From NCBI GenBank assembly GCA_012103505.1, contig WLWP01000001.1, forward strand, positions 248,001-312,000: a DNA stretch of 64,000 bases, in the 5' to 3' direction. Position 1 is the stretch's first letter, and every line of letters begins with the position of its first letter. Below, piece after piece: positions 33,492 through 41,783 of the stretch. The translations under genes and the position numbers were made by a program. The notes under the pieces were generated by a model, which was given only the letters and a program-made list of their open reading frames with translations, did not search any database and had not been told where the DNA came from. This DNA comes from Pseudomonadales bacterium (GTDB taxonomy: Bacteria; Pseudomonadota; Gammaproteobacteria; Pseudomonadales; Azotimanducaceae).

Positions 33492-34979
33492 CTAGTCTTT
33501 GAAGGCGGCGAACCGCTTGAGTTCCAGTAAGCGGTAGCCGGTGTAGCGCCCTACGAGCATAACGAGCGCCAATGATATGAGGTGCAGCTCTGGAAAGTTG
33601 AAGACCAAATGTTCGATGACTTTAACGTTCATGAGTAGGTATGCAGCGATTGCGACCAATAAAGAGCCGCTACCCTGTACGAAAACTTCCTTCGGACCTT
33701 CTTCCTCCCAGATGATGGACATGCGCTCGATGGTCCACGCCAAAATAATCATCGGAAAGAAAGTAATCGTCAGCCCTTCGATGAGGCCGAGCCTATAGCT
33801 GATGATGCTGAAAATACTAATGATGCCAATGACGATGATGACAAGCGTTGCTATACGTGCAACGAGAAGCAAGTTGAGCGAAGACAAATAGGAGCGGATA
33901 AATAGGCCCATGATGACGACTAACACGAAGCTGACAAGTCCCGGGAGTAGCTCCGTTTGCAAGAATGCCAAGGCAATCAAAACTGGCATGAACGTACCCG
34001 ATGTCCGGATGCCAATGAGGACACGAAGCAATACAACCACCAACGCTCCAATGGGCAGTAGCATGATGAGCTTAAACATACCTTGTTCGGCGATCGGCAG
34101 GTTGTAGAGGGACAAAACTAGATCCCCCACTTTTTCTTGGGCCACCAACAAGCCAGAACGTGTCTGGCTGAGCACCGAGAAAGACACCCGGCTATTAGTA
34201 CCGCCCACGACATCAAGTACTCCGGGTGCACCTGCTTGCCAGATTAGGATGGGTTGATCTTGGCGTTGGACACCTTGTCTCGGGTCGATAATTCGCCAGG
34301 TCGTACCATCCCAAACTTGAATGAAATCGATGAGGGACATACGTCTGCGTCCATCTTCGAGTGGGATTACTTGGGCGACGCGTGCGTGATGGCCAGAAGT
34401 TCGCAGCAGCTGTACAACTGTTTGGGCTGGGCTGTATTGGTCTAGGAGTAGATTGGCGTTCTGGCCGCGGCTGTTGACCAGTTGTAAGAGCTGCACCGCT
34501 AGACTCTGTGGATCAGCGGAGAGGGGCGTGGCGGTCTCGATCAGATCTTGGGCTGCAGTGTTGTAGGGTTCATTCCAGGCGAACGTAGGTTCTGGGCCAC
34601 TTGGCGGTGGTTCTGCAAACGCGGTTTCAGCGGGTGTGAAGTCCAGCTTGTAGAAGAGCATTTGCCCGCCACTTGATGCCCTTCGAGTCCAATGGGCGCG
34701 ACGTTGTCCGTCACTGGTCTCTAGTTCGAACCCCCATCCGGATGCGGCTGCCGCTTCGTTAACGAGTTCCCAATTGGATTGCTCCGGGGGTAACGTGAGA
34801 TATACATGGCTTGAGTCACCCTGGGTCTGGAGCTCGACACGTGCCTCTATTTGCCAAACTTGGGCATCAGTCCGCGGCAACCAGGGGATGTCGTATGTGT
34901 TGTGTCTATAGGAGGCAGCACTAAATCCGGCAGCAACTAGCAAGGCGATCAGGACAAGAAACGGCGCTCGGGATTCCAT
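33492..34979 (-). CDS. Inactive transglutaminase fused to seven-helix membrane domain (UUP1-7TM type)
   Basis: 495 residues. An N-terminal helix (FLVLIALLVAAGFSA) anchors a periplasmic transglutaminase-like domain (about 30-270). The segment around LLLDQYSPAQTVVQLLRTSGHHARVAQV has Ser/Thr where active members hold Cys, consistent with an inactive enzyme. Seven hydrophobic helices follow (about 305-480). This is the conserved middle gene of the DTGA protease / 7TM / glutamate-ligase triad. It is spaced 2 bp from the upstream gene and 0 bp from the downstream one. Probably a membrane scaffold or sensor for the ligase system; inference. Confidence 0.9.
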   Translation of the reverse strand: MESRAPFLVLIALLVAAGFSAASYRHNTYDIPWLPRTDAQVWQIEARVELQTQGDSSHVYLTLPPEQSNWELVNEAAAASGWGFELETSDGQRRAHWTRRASSGGQMLFYKLDFTPAETAFAEPPPSGPEPTFAWNEPYNTAAQDLIETATPLSADPQSLAVQLLQLVNSRGQNANLLLDQYSPAQTVVQLLRTSGHHARVAQVIPLEDGRRRMSLIDFIQVWDGTTWRIIDPRQGVQRQDQPILIWQAGAPGVLDVVGGTNSRVSFSVLSQTRSGLLVAQEKVGDLVLSLYNLPIAEQGMFKLIMLLPIGALVVVLLRVLIGIRTSGTFMPVLIALAFLQTELLPGLVSFVLVVIMGLFIRSYLSSLNLLLVARIATLVIIVIGIISIFSIISYRLGLIEGLTITFFPMIILAWTIERMSIIWEEEGPKEVFVQGSGSLLVAIAAYLLMNVKVIEHLVFNFPELHLISLALVMLVGRYTGYRLLELKRFAAFKD

Positions 34980-34981
34980 TG

Positions 34982-35725
34982 CTACTCGGGTAGCGGCTGG
35001 ATGTACTGACGACCGACGTCAACGAGCGCAAGATCTGTCAGAAAGTTTCGACCTAGAATCATATCGTGTTCCAGGTGCGCACGGTCCGCTAACGTGAAAT
35101 CGAATGTGTCTGCCACATTGCCAACAATGACCCTCATCTCAACGACCGGTCGCCGAGAGCCCTCTTTATCTGACTGCTGGTAGACACGTACATGACGAAG
35201 AATCGGCCGTTCTAATATCTGGACTTCCTCCTCTATGGTCAGTTCGAAGCGAACCCAATCGTCACCATCTCGCTCGAACTGTGTAAGGTTTTCAGCGTGG
35301 ATGGAACTTGACTGTGCGCCCGTATCGATTCTCGCATTCAGAACAAAACCAGGCGGCTCGATGGTCACCCACTCGACTTCGCCGACGACCATACGTTCAT
35401 CATGCATGACGACTGGGTCTGGACTATCGCAGGAGATTGGCTGCATTTCTGGTGGTGCTGAGCAGGCAGCTACTTGCGCACGAATCGTTGAGAGCTCTTC
35501 GCCGAGATCGGTGAGTTTTGTTTCTACGCCATCGCTGAGTTGTGTCTGAGTTCGGTCTGCCGCCGCTGCGACCACAGCACAAAGTGACGCCAGCTCATGT
35601 GAGATTTGATCGTATTGAGCATTATTCTCCGCCACGACAGGTTCGCTCTGTGGCTGAGGTATCATGCAGCCAGTAAGGAGCGAGCCCGCGATTAACGCGA
35701 GAGAAAAATTTTGCGCACAGGTCAT
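34982..35725 (-). CDS. RimK-associated DTGA protease-like lipoprotein (putative ATP-dependent zinc protease family)
   Basis: 247 residues. Lipoprotein signal: hydrophobic start and lipobox LLTGC with Cys20. A short coiled segment (about 35-90) leads to the family domain with LNARIDTGAQSSSIHAENL; Asp134 of D-T-G-A is the retropepsin-like catalytic residue. The C-terminal part has VVEMRVIVGN and MILGRNFLTDLALVDVGRQY, the second conserved block. Although the family is named a zinc protease, the fold predicted from DTGA is aspartic-protease-like. First gene of the glutamate-ligase-like triad; 181 bp separate it from the divergent radical SAM gene. Confidence 0.88.
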   Translation of the reverse strand: MTCAQNFSLALIAGSLLTGCMIPQPQSEPVVAENNAQYDQISHELASLCAVVAAAADRTQTQLSDGVETKLTDLGEELSTIRAQVAACSAPPEMQPISCDSPDPVVMHDERMVVGEVEWVTIEPPGFVLNARIDTGAQSSSIHAENLTQFERDGDDWVRFELTIEEEVQILERPILRHVRVYQQSDKEGSRRPVVEMRVIVGNVADTFDFTLADRAHLEHDMILGRNFLTDLALVDVGRQYIQPLPE

Positions 35726-35906
35726 AAAATTGCGTGTCCTTGCGACCGTAGCCTTAGTCCGTTAACCCAACCCCAGAAGAACGCGAGTATAGCGATTCCA
35801 ACGCCATCCCACTAACTTAGTGTTATTTGGACTTTGCTTCGTAACTAATTGATATATAGGTCGAAAGAGGTATCGTAGGCCAACACCTGTTCAGGAATTT
35901 ACATTT

Positions 35907-37223
35907 GTGAGTGAAAAAATACCGGTTACCCGACTGGATGCTCCAGTCAGCACACGAGTTGCGAATGAATCGCTCGAAGAGGGTAACGATCTACTTTTAG
36001 ACAGCATTCACGATTTTGCTAACAAGCTCACGCAACCAGGTGCGCGAGACGCGTTGCAGCGTTACGTAGATTGGCAGATCGCGCAACGGAATGCGGAAGA
36101 CGTCGATGCGGTTGAGCTCGACCCTTCCCTTGTTCCGGATTTTGTGCCCATATCAATAAATCTAGATTTAACAACCGCTTGTAACTATCAGTGCGACCAT
36201 TGTGTGGACCTGGATATTCTAAATACAGGTATCCGCTACGATCACGAAAAACTCCTGTCGTCTCTCGAGCTTATGACTCAGCGGGGTTTGAAGTCGGTCA
36301 TTGTGATCGGTGGTGGCGAACCCACTTTGTATCCGAAGTTTGGCGAGACAATTCGTTTTATGAAGTCGCTTGGGCTGCAAGTCGCGATCGTCTCCAATGG
36401 GACGGGTAATCTGAAAATTGCTGAAGTCGCTGATTGTATGGATAAGAACGATTGGGTTCGTCTCTCTCTCGATTCGGGAGCGGATGAAACTTTTCAAGTA
36501 ATGCACAATCCTCGCAAAGCATTTTCGCTCTATGACATCTGCGGTGCTGTGCCTAAGATAAGGGAAGCAAATCCGGATGTGACTGTCGGGTTCTCATATA
36601 TTGTCACCTGGCGAGGAGCGAACATAAACGACCGGGACATCGTTGAGAACTTGCATGAAATTGCGCTGGCGACTCGACTTGCCAGGGATTCGAAATTTTC
36701 ATACATCAGCTTCAAACCGTTCCTTACGAGAGATGAGATAAACAATGCCGAAGTTATTGGCATCGGTGAACAATCACACAAAGAGGCGATTGTGGCTGCG
36801 ATTCAACAGCAAGTTGATGAGGCAGTTCAGTTGGAGACGGACGATTTTAAGGTGCATCGCTCGACCGGGCTCAAAGCGCTGCTCGAAGGGCAGATTCAGA
36901 AGTTAGAAAAACAGCCGCAACAATGCCATATGCAGTTTTTTCGCCAAGTGCTCAGTCCGCTAGGACTATACAACTGTCCCGTATATAGAAATCAAGAACA
37001 TGGCAAACTTGGTGACAAGAATGCGGTTAGCGATGTGCAGGCGTATGACGCGACGCGTGGTGTTGCGGCAAACTTGATTCGCGATTTCAATGCGACGACC
37101 AACTGCGAAAAAGTCACTTGTCTATACAACGACGTGAACTGGTGGATTGAAGGGCTAATCCAAAACCCTGATGCACTGGCCAACTTGAGCGATAACGTCT
37201 CGGACCCTGACTACTTCTTGTAG
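35907..37223 (+). CDS. Radical SAM protein with C-terminal Cys region
   Basis: 438 residues, GTG start. The radical SAM cluster motif is C92-N-Y-Q-C96-D-H-C99, preceded by INLDLTTA, with the SAM-binding IVIGGGEPTLYP near 130-141 and SLDSGADE later. An 80-residue N-terminal helical part comes before. The C-terminal region (about 335-425) has QCHMQFFRQVLSPLGLYNCP and NCEKVTCLYND, Cys pairs that could bind a second cluster as in SPASM or twitch domains. The substrate is unknown. Its location beside the glutamate-ligase-like triad (divergent) and LPS heptose genes may indicate modification of a cell-envelope component or peptide. Confidence 0.88.
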   Translation: MSEKIPVTRLDAPVSTRVANESLEEGNDLLLDSIHDFANKLTQPGARDALQRYVDWQIAQRNAEDVDAVELDPSLVPDFVPISINLDLTTACNYQCDHCVDLDILNTGIRYDHEKLLSSLELMTQRGLKSVIVIGGGEPTLYPKFGETIRFMKSLGLQVAIVSNGTGNLKIAEVADCMDKNDWVRLSLDSGADETFQVMHNPRKAFSLYDICGAVPKIREANPDVTVGFSYIVTWRGANINDRDIVENLHEIALATRLARDSKFSYISFKPFLTRDEINNAEVIGIGEQSHKEAIVAAIQQQVDEAVQLETDDFKVHRSTGLKALLEGQIQKLEKQPQQCHMQFFRQVLSPLGLYNCPVYRNQEHGKLGDKNAVSDVQAYDATRGVAANLIRDFNATTNCEKVTCLYNDVNWWIEGLIQNPDALANLSDNVSDPDYFL

Positions 37224-38332
37224 TTTTCCATGTAGATGGCTGAAGCCTGGTAAACGTCTTCTACAGAGATTCGGTCCATGCAAATCCGTTCTTGTAGCGG
37301 GCAGATCTTTTTCTGACAGGGCCCGCAGGGGACTGCGACTTTAACGATGGTTTCTTTGTCATGACTGGTGTCTGTCCAACGTTGTTCTGTCGGTCCGAAA
37401 ATTGTTACGCGAGGTGTGTCGAAGGCGCGCGCGTAGTGGCGAGGCCCCGTGTCGTTGCCCAGCAGTAGAGCGGATTTGTTGATCAGGGACTTTAGTTCAC
37501 CCAAATTCAAACATGGATCCGCCAGTAATGTGCAGGTCTCGGACATGTTGTCCGCGATAGCTTGTGCAAGCGGTTCTTCACCAGGCCCGGGACTAATGAC
37601 GATCGTGGCCCCGTTCTTCCGTACGAGCTCGTCTGCCACACCAGCAAACCGTTCGGGATGCCAACACTTTGAAGCACCAAACTTGGCACCCGGACAAATA
37701 GTCACTATAGCGTTCGACGTGTCGACGCCTTCTGCTGACAGGCGCGTTAACGTCGCATTGTCCTCGTCACTTGTGGTGTAAAGCGTTAGGCGATCTCCGG
37801 GTGACTCGCATCCCAGCGGTATAGCAAAGTGTTCGTAATAGTCGACCAAGGGCAGAGGCTCGAACTTGTTGTTTAGTCGATTTGGCACGGGGATAGGATC
37901 GGTGAGAAGCCAACTTCGGGCATCTCGCGCGAAGCCTACCCGACGTTTCGCGCCGATTCGCCAGATAGTCCAGGCTACCCGCAGGGAGTTTGGCAACAGG
38001 ATCGCCAGATCAAAGTCCTGCGCGCGCAGAGAGGCAAGCCAACTGCGATAGTCCTTTCGGTTGGTATCCTTGTCAGGCCAATAGTGAACGTCACCCAACC
38101 ATTCGCTGCCAAGTACAATACTGTGTAGGTGGCGGTACATAAGGAACGAAACATCCGCGTCGCTGAAACGCTCATGAATGGCCTTTAGAAATGGTGTCGC
38201 CATGACAACGTCGCCTACCCATGTTGGCAGGACAACTAGAACTCGACGTGGCTCTGTTAAGAACTTCAACGGTTCGATGATTATGGCTCCGGTTTCCTGT
38301 AATCGTAGTTTCAGCTGGCGCGAAGAGCCCAA
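37211..38332 (-). CDS. waaF: Lipopolysaccharide heptosyltransferase II (glycosyltransferase family 9)
   Basis: 373 residues. GT9 marks: VLVVLPTWVGDVVMATPFLKAI near residue 30, split as LPTWVGDVVMATPFL, then ICPGAKFGASKCWHPERFA in the middle and LLGNDTGPRHYARAFDTPRVTIFGPT in the donor-binding half, and CGPCQKKICPLQERICM near the end. The first core features match WaaF, which adds the second heptose to the LPS inner core at the inner membrane. The only open start is a TTG at 38332, giving ~28 residues before the usual WaaF N-terminus, so the true start is uncertain. The 3' end overlaps the radical SAM gene by 13 bp. Confidence 0.85.
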   Translation of the reverse strand: MGSSRQLKLRLQETGAIIIEPLKFLTEPRRVLVVLPTWVGDVVMATPFLKAIHERFSDADVSFLMYRHLHSIVLGSEWLGDVHYWPDKDTNRKDYRSWLASLRAQDFDLAILLPNSLRVAWTIWRIGAKRRVGFARDARSWLLTDPIPVPNRLNNKFEPLPLVDYYEHFAIPLGCESPGDRLTLYTTSDEDNATLTRLSAEGVDTSNAIVTICPGAKFGASKCWHPERFAGVADELVRKNGATIVISPGPGEEPLAQAIADNMSETCTLLADPCLNLGELKSLINKSALLLGNDTGPRHYARAFDTPRVTIFGPTEQRWTDTSHDKETIVKVAVPCGPCQKKICPLQERICMDRISVEDVYQASAIYMENYKK

Positions 38333-38401
38333 GTCTATAGCTTATGGACCAAAGTCGTTACACTCCGGCGCACGATCTTATCCATAGTCTTAAGCTTATT
38401 G

Positions 38402-38884
38402 ATGACGACAAGCAACAAAATATACACGCCTGAAACTCTACTCGAGACAGTCGACAAACTGCGAGAGAACAGCAATACGATTGTGTTCGGCAACGGCTGC
38501 TTTGATCTCTTGCATGTCGGCCACGTTCGTTATCTCGAAGCGGCGCGTGCACTCGGCGATGTCCTGATAATTGCAGTGAATACTGATGAGTCTATTGCGC
38601 TGAATGTAGGTCGAGAGTCACCAATAAATACTTATGAGGAAAGAGCTGAAGTCATCGCAGCACTGGCTTGTGTGGACTTCGTCATTCCTTTGGCAGACGA
38701 GACCCCGATCCCGCTTTTGGAGCTTCTAAGACCAGACATTCAGGCGAAGGGTACAGATTACACTCTGGCGCAGATGCCGGAAGCTGACACCATTTCACGC
38801 ATAGGTGCGCGCGTTGAATTTGTCGGGGACGAAAAGACGCACTCGTCTTCTGCCCTGCGCAGGGAGCTCCGACACCGTTCCTGA
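38402..38884 (+). CDS. rfaE2: D-glycero-beta-D-manno-heptose 1-phosphate adenylyltransferase (HldE C-domain type)
   Basis: About 160 residues. Nucleotidyltransferase motif FGNGCFDLLHVGHVRYLE near residues 30-48 (HxGH as H-V-G-H), NTDESI near 66, and the RfaE2-specific PDIQAKGTDYTLAQMPEA and GARVEFVG. It makes ADP-heptose precursor from heptose-1-phosphate and ATP. Here it stands as a separate gene without the sugar-kinase domain of fused HldE. ATG 38402 is preferred to the TTG one codon before. It is divergent from waaF (69 bp), so the heptose genes share a promoter gap. Confidence 0.9.
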   Translation: MTTSNKIYTPETLLETVDKLRENSNTIVFGNGCFDLLHVGHVRYLEAARALGDVLIIAVNTDESIALNVGRESPINTYEERAEVIAALACVDFVIPLADETPIPLLELLRPDIQAKGTDYTLAQMPEADTISRIGARVEFVGDEKTHSSSALRRELRHRS

Positions 38885-39003
38885 AGCCGGAACGATCTCT
38901 CTTCGAACGTGTCATAGATTAGTATCCTGTGCTGTGCGTGAATGGTGGCGCAGCGCATTCGACCAGCTAGATAACGAGCTAGATAATATGGGGGAGGGTT
39001 CCT

Positions 39004-39444
39004 ATGTTGCGTACGATTTTAAGGTCTATGTCGATTGTATTGGTCTTGTCCTGCGCTGTGCCTACTGCTGCGGACCAGCTGGATGGCGAATCTACATCTG
39101 AGAAATCATCTAACGTTACCGAACCTGCATACATGAGGATCGAAGAGTGCGTTCTTGCTAAGCAGATAAAGACCATTGAGGCGATTAGCACTCGTCTGCT
39201 CCTTCTGAAAGGTCGCAAACAAGACTATTGGCTCAACCGGTTACCGAAGGAGTGTCGCGGTTTGCAGAAAGATATGTCAATTTCTTATAGTCGTAGAGGC
39301 TCACGCGTGTGTGCCCACACTCGTTTTGAGGCCCGTCACCGAAGCTCTGAACTTGATATTGGTGCGAGTGCGAGCTGCTCGTTTGGCCGTTTCGAACGGG
39401 TTAGCGTTGAGCAAGTAACGATGCTCCGGCGCTCCCAACAATAA
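39004..39444 (+). CDS. Small secreted Cys-containing protein, unknown
   Basis: 146 residues; signal peptide SMSIVLVLSCAVPTAA, ATG 39004 after GGGGGAGGG. The mature protein is basic with four cysteines in its body (IEECVLAKQIK, PKECRGLQKD, SRVCAHTRFEA, ASCSFGRFE), likely forming two disulphides in the periplasm. I recognise no named family. It stands alone with the next small secreted gene 62 bp downstream. Confidence 0.65.
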   Translation: MLRTILRSMSIVLVLSCAVPTAADQLDGESTSEKSSNVTEPAYMRIEECVLAKQIKTIEAISTRLLLLKGRKQDYWLNRLPKECRGLQKDMSISYSRRGSRVCAHTRFEARHRSSELDIGASASCSFGRFERVSVEQVTMLRRSQQ

Positions 39445-39506
39445 GGGTATGCTTTTTTTATTAGGGTTTTAGGCATAGGATAAGGCTGATTCTAGGGAGG
39501 ATCGAC

Positions 39507-39794
39507 ATGAAAAAACTACATCGAAACGCGTTGGCTTGGGGTATTGGACTCATGATTTCAGCAACCAGTGTGCTGGCGACTGGAAATGAAAAAACTGAGA
39601 AAGACACTGTCATCAAAAAGGGCGACATAGTCACCGTAAAGGCGGATGAGAAGATCTGCAAACGCGTAGCTCAGACTGGTACACGCTTTAAGAAAAAGGT
39701 CTGCATGCCTGCGAGCGAATGGGCAGAACTCCAGCGGGATAGCCAGGAAACACTGCGAGCGGTCGCAGGACCCGCGGGTAATTCCGGCAGTTAG
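39507..39794 (+). CDS. Small secreted protein with C-x(14)-C 'TGTRFKKKVC' motif
   Basis: 95 residues; strong ribosome site (GGGAGGATCG) and signal peptide (GIGLMISATSVLA). The mature part is Lys-rich, then has ICKRVAQTGTRFKKKVCMPASEWAEL, here given as ICKRVAQTGTRFKKKVC followed by a Trp-containing segment. I recall this two-Cys, G-S/T-R, W pattern from small periplasmic proteins of proteobacteria, with no known function. The Cys pair probably forms a disulphide. Confidence 0.7.
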   Translation: MKKLHRNALAWGIGLMISATSVLATGNEKTEKDTVIKKGDIVTVKADEKICKRVAQTGTRFKKKVCMPASEWAELQRDSQETLRAVAGPAGNSGS

Positions 39795-39796
39795 AG

Positions 39797-40261
39797 TTAG
39801 TTAACGGGTTTGACTTTTACTCGACGCCCATTGCGTTCTGACACCAGATTAAAAGTCCCTAACATGCCTTCGGTTATGGTGACTTCGTCTCCGTTACTGT
39901 AACGGCGGGCTTTGCTGCCTTCTATTTCGCGCCATACTTGGCCATCGTTCATCGTGAGTTGGTGGCGCGAATAGGGGAGCTTCTCGACTAGAGAAATGGT
40001 GAGACGTTTCGGTCCTGATTGTAACGCAACTTGACGGGCGGACTGTTCAGCGGGACGCGCGTTGTTTTTGTAGTCATACAAGGTCTCAATCCGGATCCCA
40101 CTGTTGAGCAAGCGCGCGATCTTGTCATAACACTGCAGACGCTGCACGGTGTCCTCTTTGGCGCCGCAAATAAGCACTTCGCGCTCGACATCTGCATTAG
40201 CGTGCCAGCTCGTAAACAGTGAGCCCACCAAGACAACTAACAAATTGATCCTCACGTGCAT
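39797..40261 (-). CDS. Secreted hypothetical protein with 'RLQCYDKIA' motif
   Basis: ATG 40261 is preferred because the signal peptide (MHVRINLLVVLVGSLFTSWHANA) starts there; the frame opens further up at 40291 across a G-run. The 154-residue protein has CGAKEDTVQRLQCYDKIA, a Cys-pair motif seen in several periplasmic proteins (for example near type VI secretion), then a small beta-rich C-terminal half (QLTMNDGQVWREIEG, GDEVTITEGMLG, RNGRRVKVKPV) that looks SH3- or OB-like. The ribosome site is a run of ten G. Function unknown. It ends 2 bp from the convergent small gene. Confidence 0.7.
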   Translation of the reverse strand: MHVRINLLVVLVGSLFTSWHANADVEREVLICGAKEDTVQRLQCYDKIARLLNSGIRIETLYDYKNNARPAEQSARQVALQSGPKRLTISLVEKLPYSRHQLTMNDGQVWREIEGSKARRYSNGDEVTITEGMLGTFNLVSERNGRRVKVKPVN

Positions 40262-40263
40262 CT

Positions 40264-40273
40264 CCCCCCCCCC
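40264..40273 (-). repeat. Homopolymer G10 at ribosome-site position of the gene at 39797-40261
   Basis: Ten consecutive C on the plus strand (G on the coding strand) end 2 bases from the ATG at 40261, so the run includes the Shine-Dalgarno site. Length change here could alter initiation; such runs are also prone to sequencing error. Confidence 0.8.
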
Positions 40274-40580
40274 GATAAACACAGCATTCAATTATGCGGT
40301 TTCTTTGTGAGCGCGTGCAAGCAGTGTCGTTTGACAAAATATACTTTGCGTTGCCAAAGCCAATTTGATACTTTTTTCTGTGGGAGGAGGTTTTGCTCGA
40401 AGACGATCGCATTCAGCTGCGGTGTCTGGGAAGCGAAAGATTCGAAGTTGCGCGATGGGACTCTGGGGAGAGAATTCATTGTGTAGGTCTAGCGTGACCT
40501 TGACGTTTGCCACAAGATTGCTGTGCGTTTATTGAGTAGAGCATCCTAGTCGAGAAACTATTGGATGGGGATTTACTCTT
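40274..40580 (+). other. Intergenic region before second TonB receptor
   Basis: 307 bases without a gene I can support. Short frames here (for example 40256-40486, plus) lack a ribosome site and family features. A TTGACA hexamer lies at 40331-40336 but without a matching -10 at normal spacing. The leader just before the receptor (GGATGGGGATTTACTCTT region) carries its ribosome site. I see no terminator or RNA gene. Confidence 0.4.
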
Positions 40581-41783
40581 ATGAAGCGGTTTGCACGTGG
40601 TGCGTTCCTGCTGCCCTTTTTTCTCTTTGTGCCATTATCAACGTCGTATGCGGCGGATGACGATGAATCAATTGAAGAGGTAGTAGTCACAGGAACGTAC
40701 ATTAAGCGACAAAACCAAGCCGACCTTGCTTCGCCTTTAGCCACAGTGGGCATAGAGGATATGGAAGCTAACGGTTGGACCAACTTGGAAGACGTCGCTG
40801 AAACCTTAACCTACAACCCCAGTTCCTATGGCCGATCAGGTCTAGCAACTGGTTGTTGCGGCACGACTCGGAGTATTGAGTTACGTGGTCTTGGAGTGTC
40901 ATCGACGCTCACTCTCTTGAACGGCAAACGGACGGCTTCGAATGCGAGCCTAGCCGGAAACGATTTTACCAACATCAAAACCCTAATTCCGATGATCGCT
41001 CTAGATCGTATGGAGACATTGTTGGATGGTGGCGCTGTGTTGTATGGATCGGATGCTGTGGCTGGTGTTGTTAACTTTATTACTCGCGATGACTTCGAAG
41101 GCTTTGAACTTCGTACTGGTGGTAAAGAAATTGATGAGTCCGGCCAACATGAAATACAGATGCTAGTTGGTGGCGGTAATGAGCGCATACACGGTGTGTT
41201 CGCGGTGTCGTATGAACACCTCGATCACATGAAGCAAAGTGAGCGACCATTTACGCTACGGAACAACACATCTTCGTTTGGTTCTCCGGGCACCTACATT
41301 TTGAGTGGTAGACCGTCACTAGCCGGTGGTGGGGATGTCATCCTCAACAACGGCCTCAATGGCGATATCAATTATTCATCCGTGTGGGATACCGCGGCAC
41401 TTGATCCTGACTTCGGTGGAAGTCTCACTGTCGCAGATCCTCACTGTCGACCGGATTTGGTCCCAAGCAAAGGGAATGGTGTACCCAGTGGTGGTCAGCC
41501 TACGGCAGACTTTCCGCTCGGATTGTGTCGAAGTACCTATCAGCCAAACAACTCGATTACGCCGGAAGAAAACACCTGGATGTTTTATACCCATTTCGAT
41601 ATTGAGTTAAACGATCACAATAGCCTAGCGATCGAATCCAGCATGTTCCGTCAGGAATCCTCTACTCGATTCATTGGCAGTTTTCCGTTGACCAATGGCG
41701 CCGGTCAGTTGATCGTGCCGTCAACTCACCCAAACAATCCGTTCGGCGTTGATCTAAATTGGCGCGGCCGACCGCTGGTTTAG
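40581..41783 (+). CDS. TonB-dependent receptor 2, N-terminal part (reading frame broken)
   Basis: Signal peptide MKRFARGAFLLPFFLFVPLSTSYA, split here as FLLPFFLFVPLSTSYA, then a TonB-box-like IEEVVVTGTYIKR, the plug domain (residues about 45-180, with IELRGLGVSSTLTLLNGKR and LDGGAVLYGSDAVAGVVNF) and the first barrel strands. The NGKR / YGSDAVAGVVNF pattern is that of the large receptor group seen in Caulobacter-like and marine bacteria. An early Cys pair (ATGCCGTTR) is unusual in a plug. The frame runs into TAG at 41783 while the barrel continues in another frame. Adding one G at 41777-41778 joins both parts (about 974 residues). Confidence 0.9.
   Translation: MKRFARGAFLLPFFLFVPLSTSYAADDDESIEEVVVTGTYIKRQNQADLASPLATVGIEDMEANGWTNLEDVAETLTYNPSSYGRSGLATGCCGTTRSIELRGLGVSSTLTLLNGKRTASNASLAGNDFTNIKTLIPMIALDRMETLLDGGAVLYGSDAVAGVVNFITRDDFEGFELRTGGKEIDESGQHEIQMLVGGGNERIHGVFAVSYEHLDHMKQSERPFTLRNNTSSFGSPGTYILSGRPSLAGGGDVILNNGLNGDINYSSVWDTAALDPDFGGSLTVADPHCRPDLVPSKGNGVPSGGQPTADFPLGLCRSTYQPNNSITPEENTWMFYTHFDIELNDHNSLAIESSMFRQESSTRFIGSFPLTNGAGQLIVPSTHPNNPFGVDLNWRGRPLV

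Noticed and set aside
34982..35725. True zinc protease activity for the DTGA protein
   Set aside because: No HExxH or other zinc motif; DTGA points to an aspartic-protease-like site, so only the family name is retained.
40331..40336. TTGACA as a sigma-70 -35 box for TonB receptor 2
   Set aside because: No TATAAT-like hexamer at 16-18 bp spacing.
40256..40486. Plus-strand 76-residue frame before TonB receptor 2
   Set aside because: No ribosome site, Cys/Phe-rich shadow-like composition, overlaps the G10 tract and the divergent gene start.
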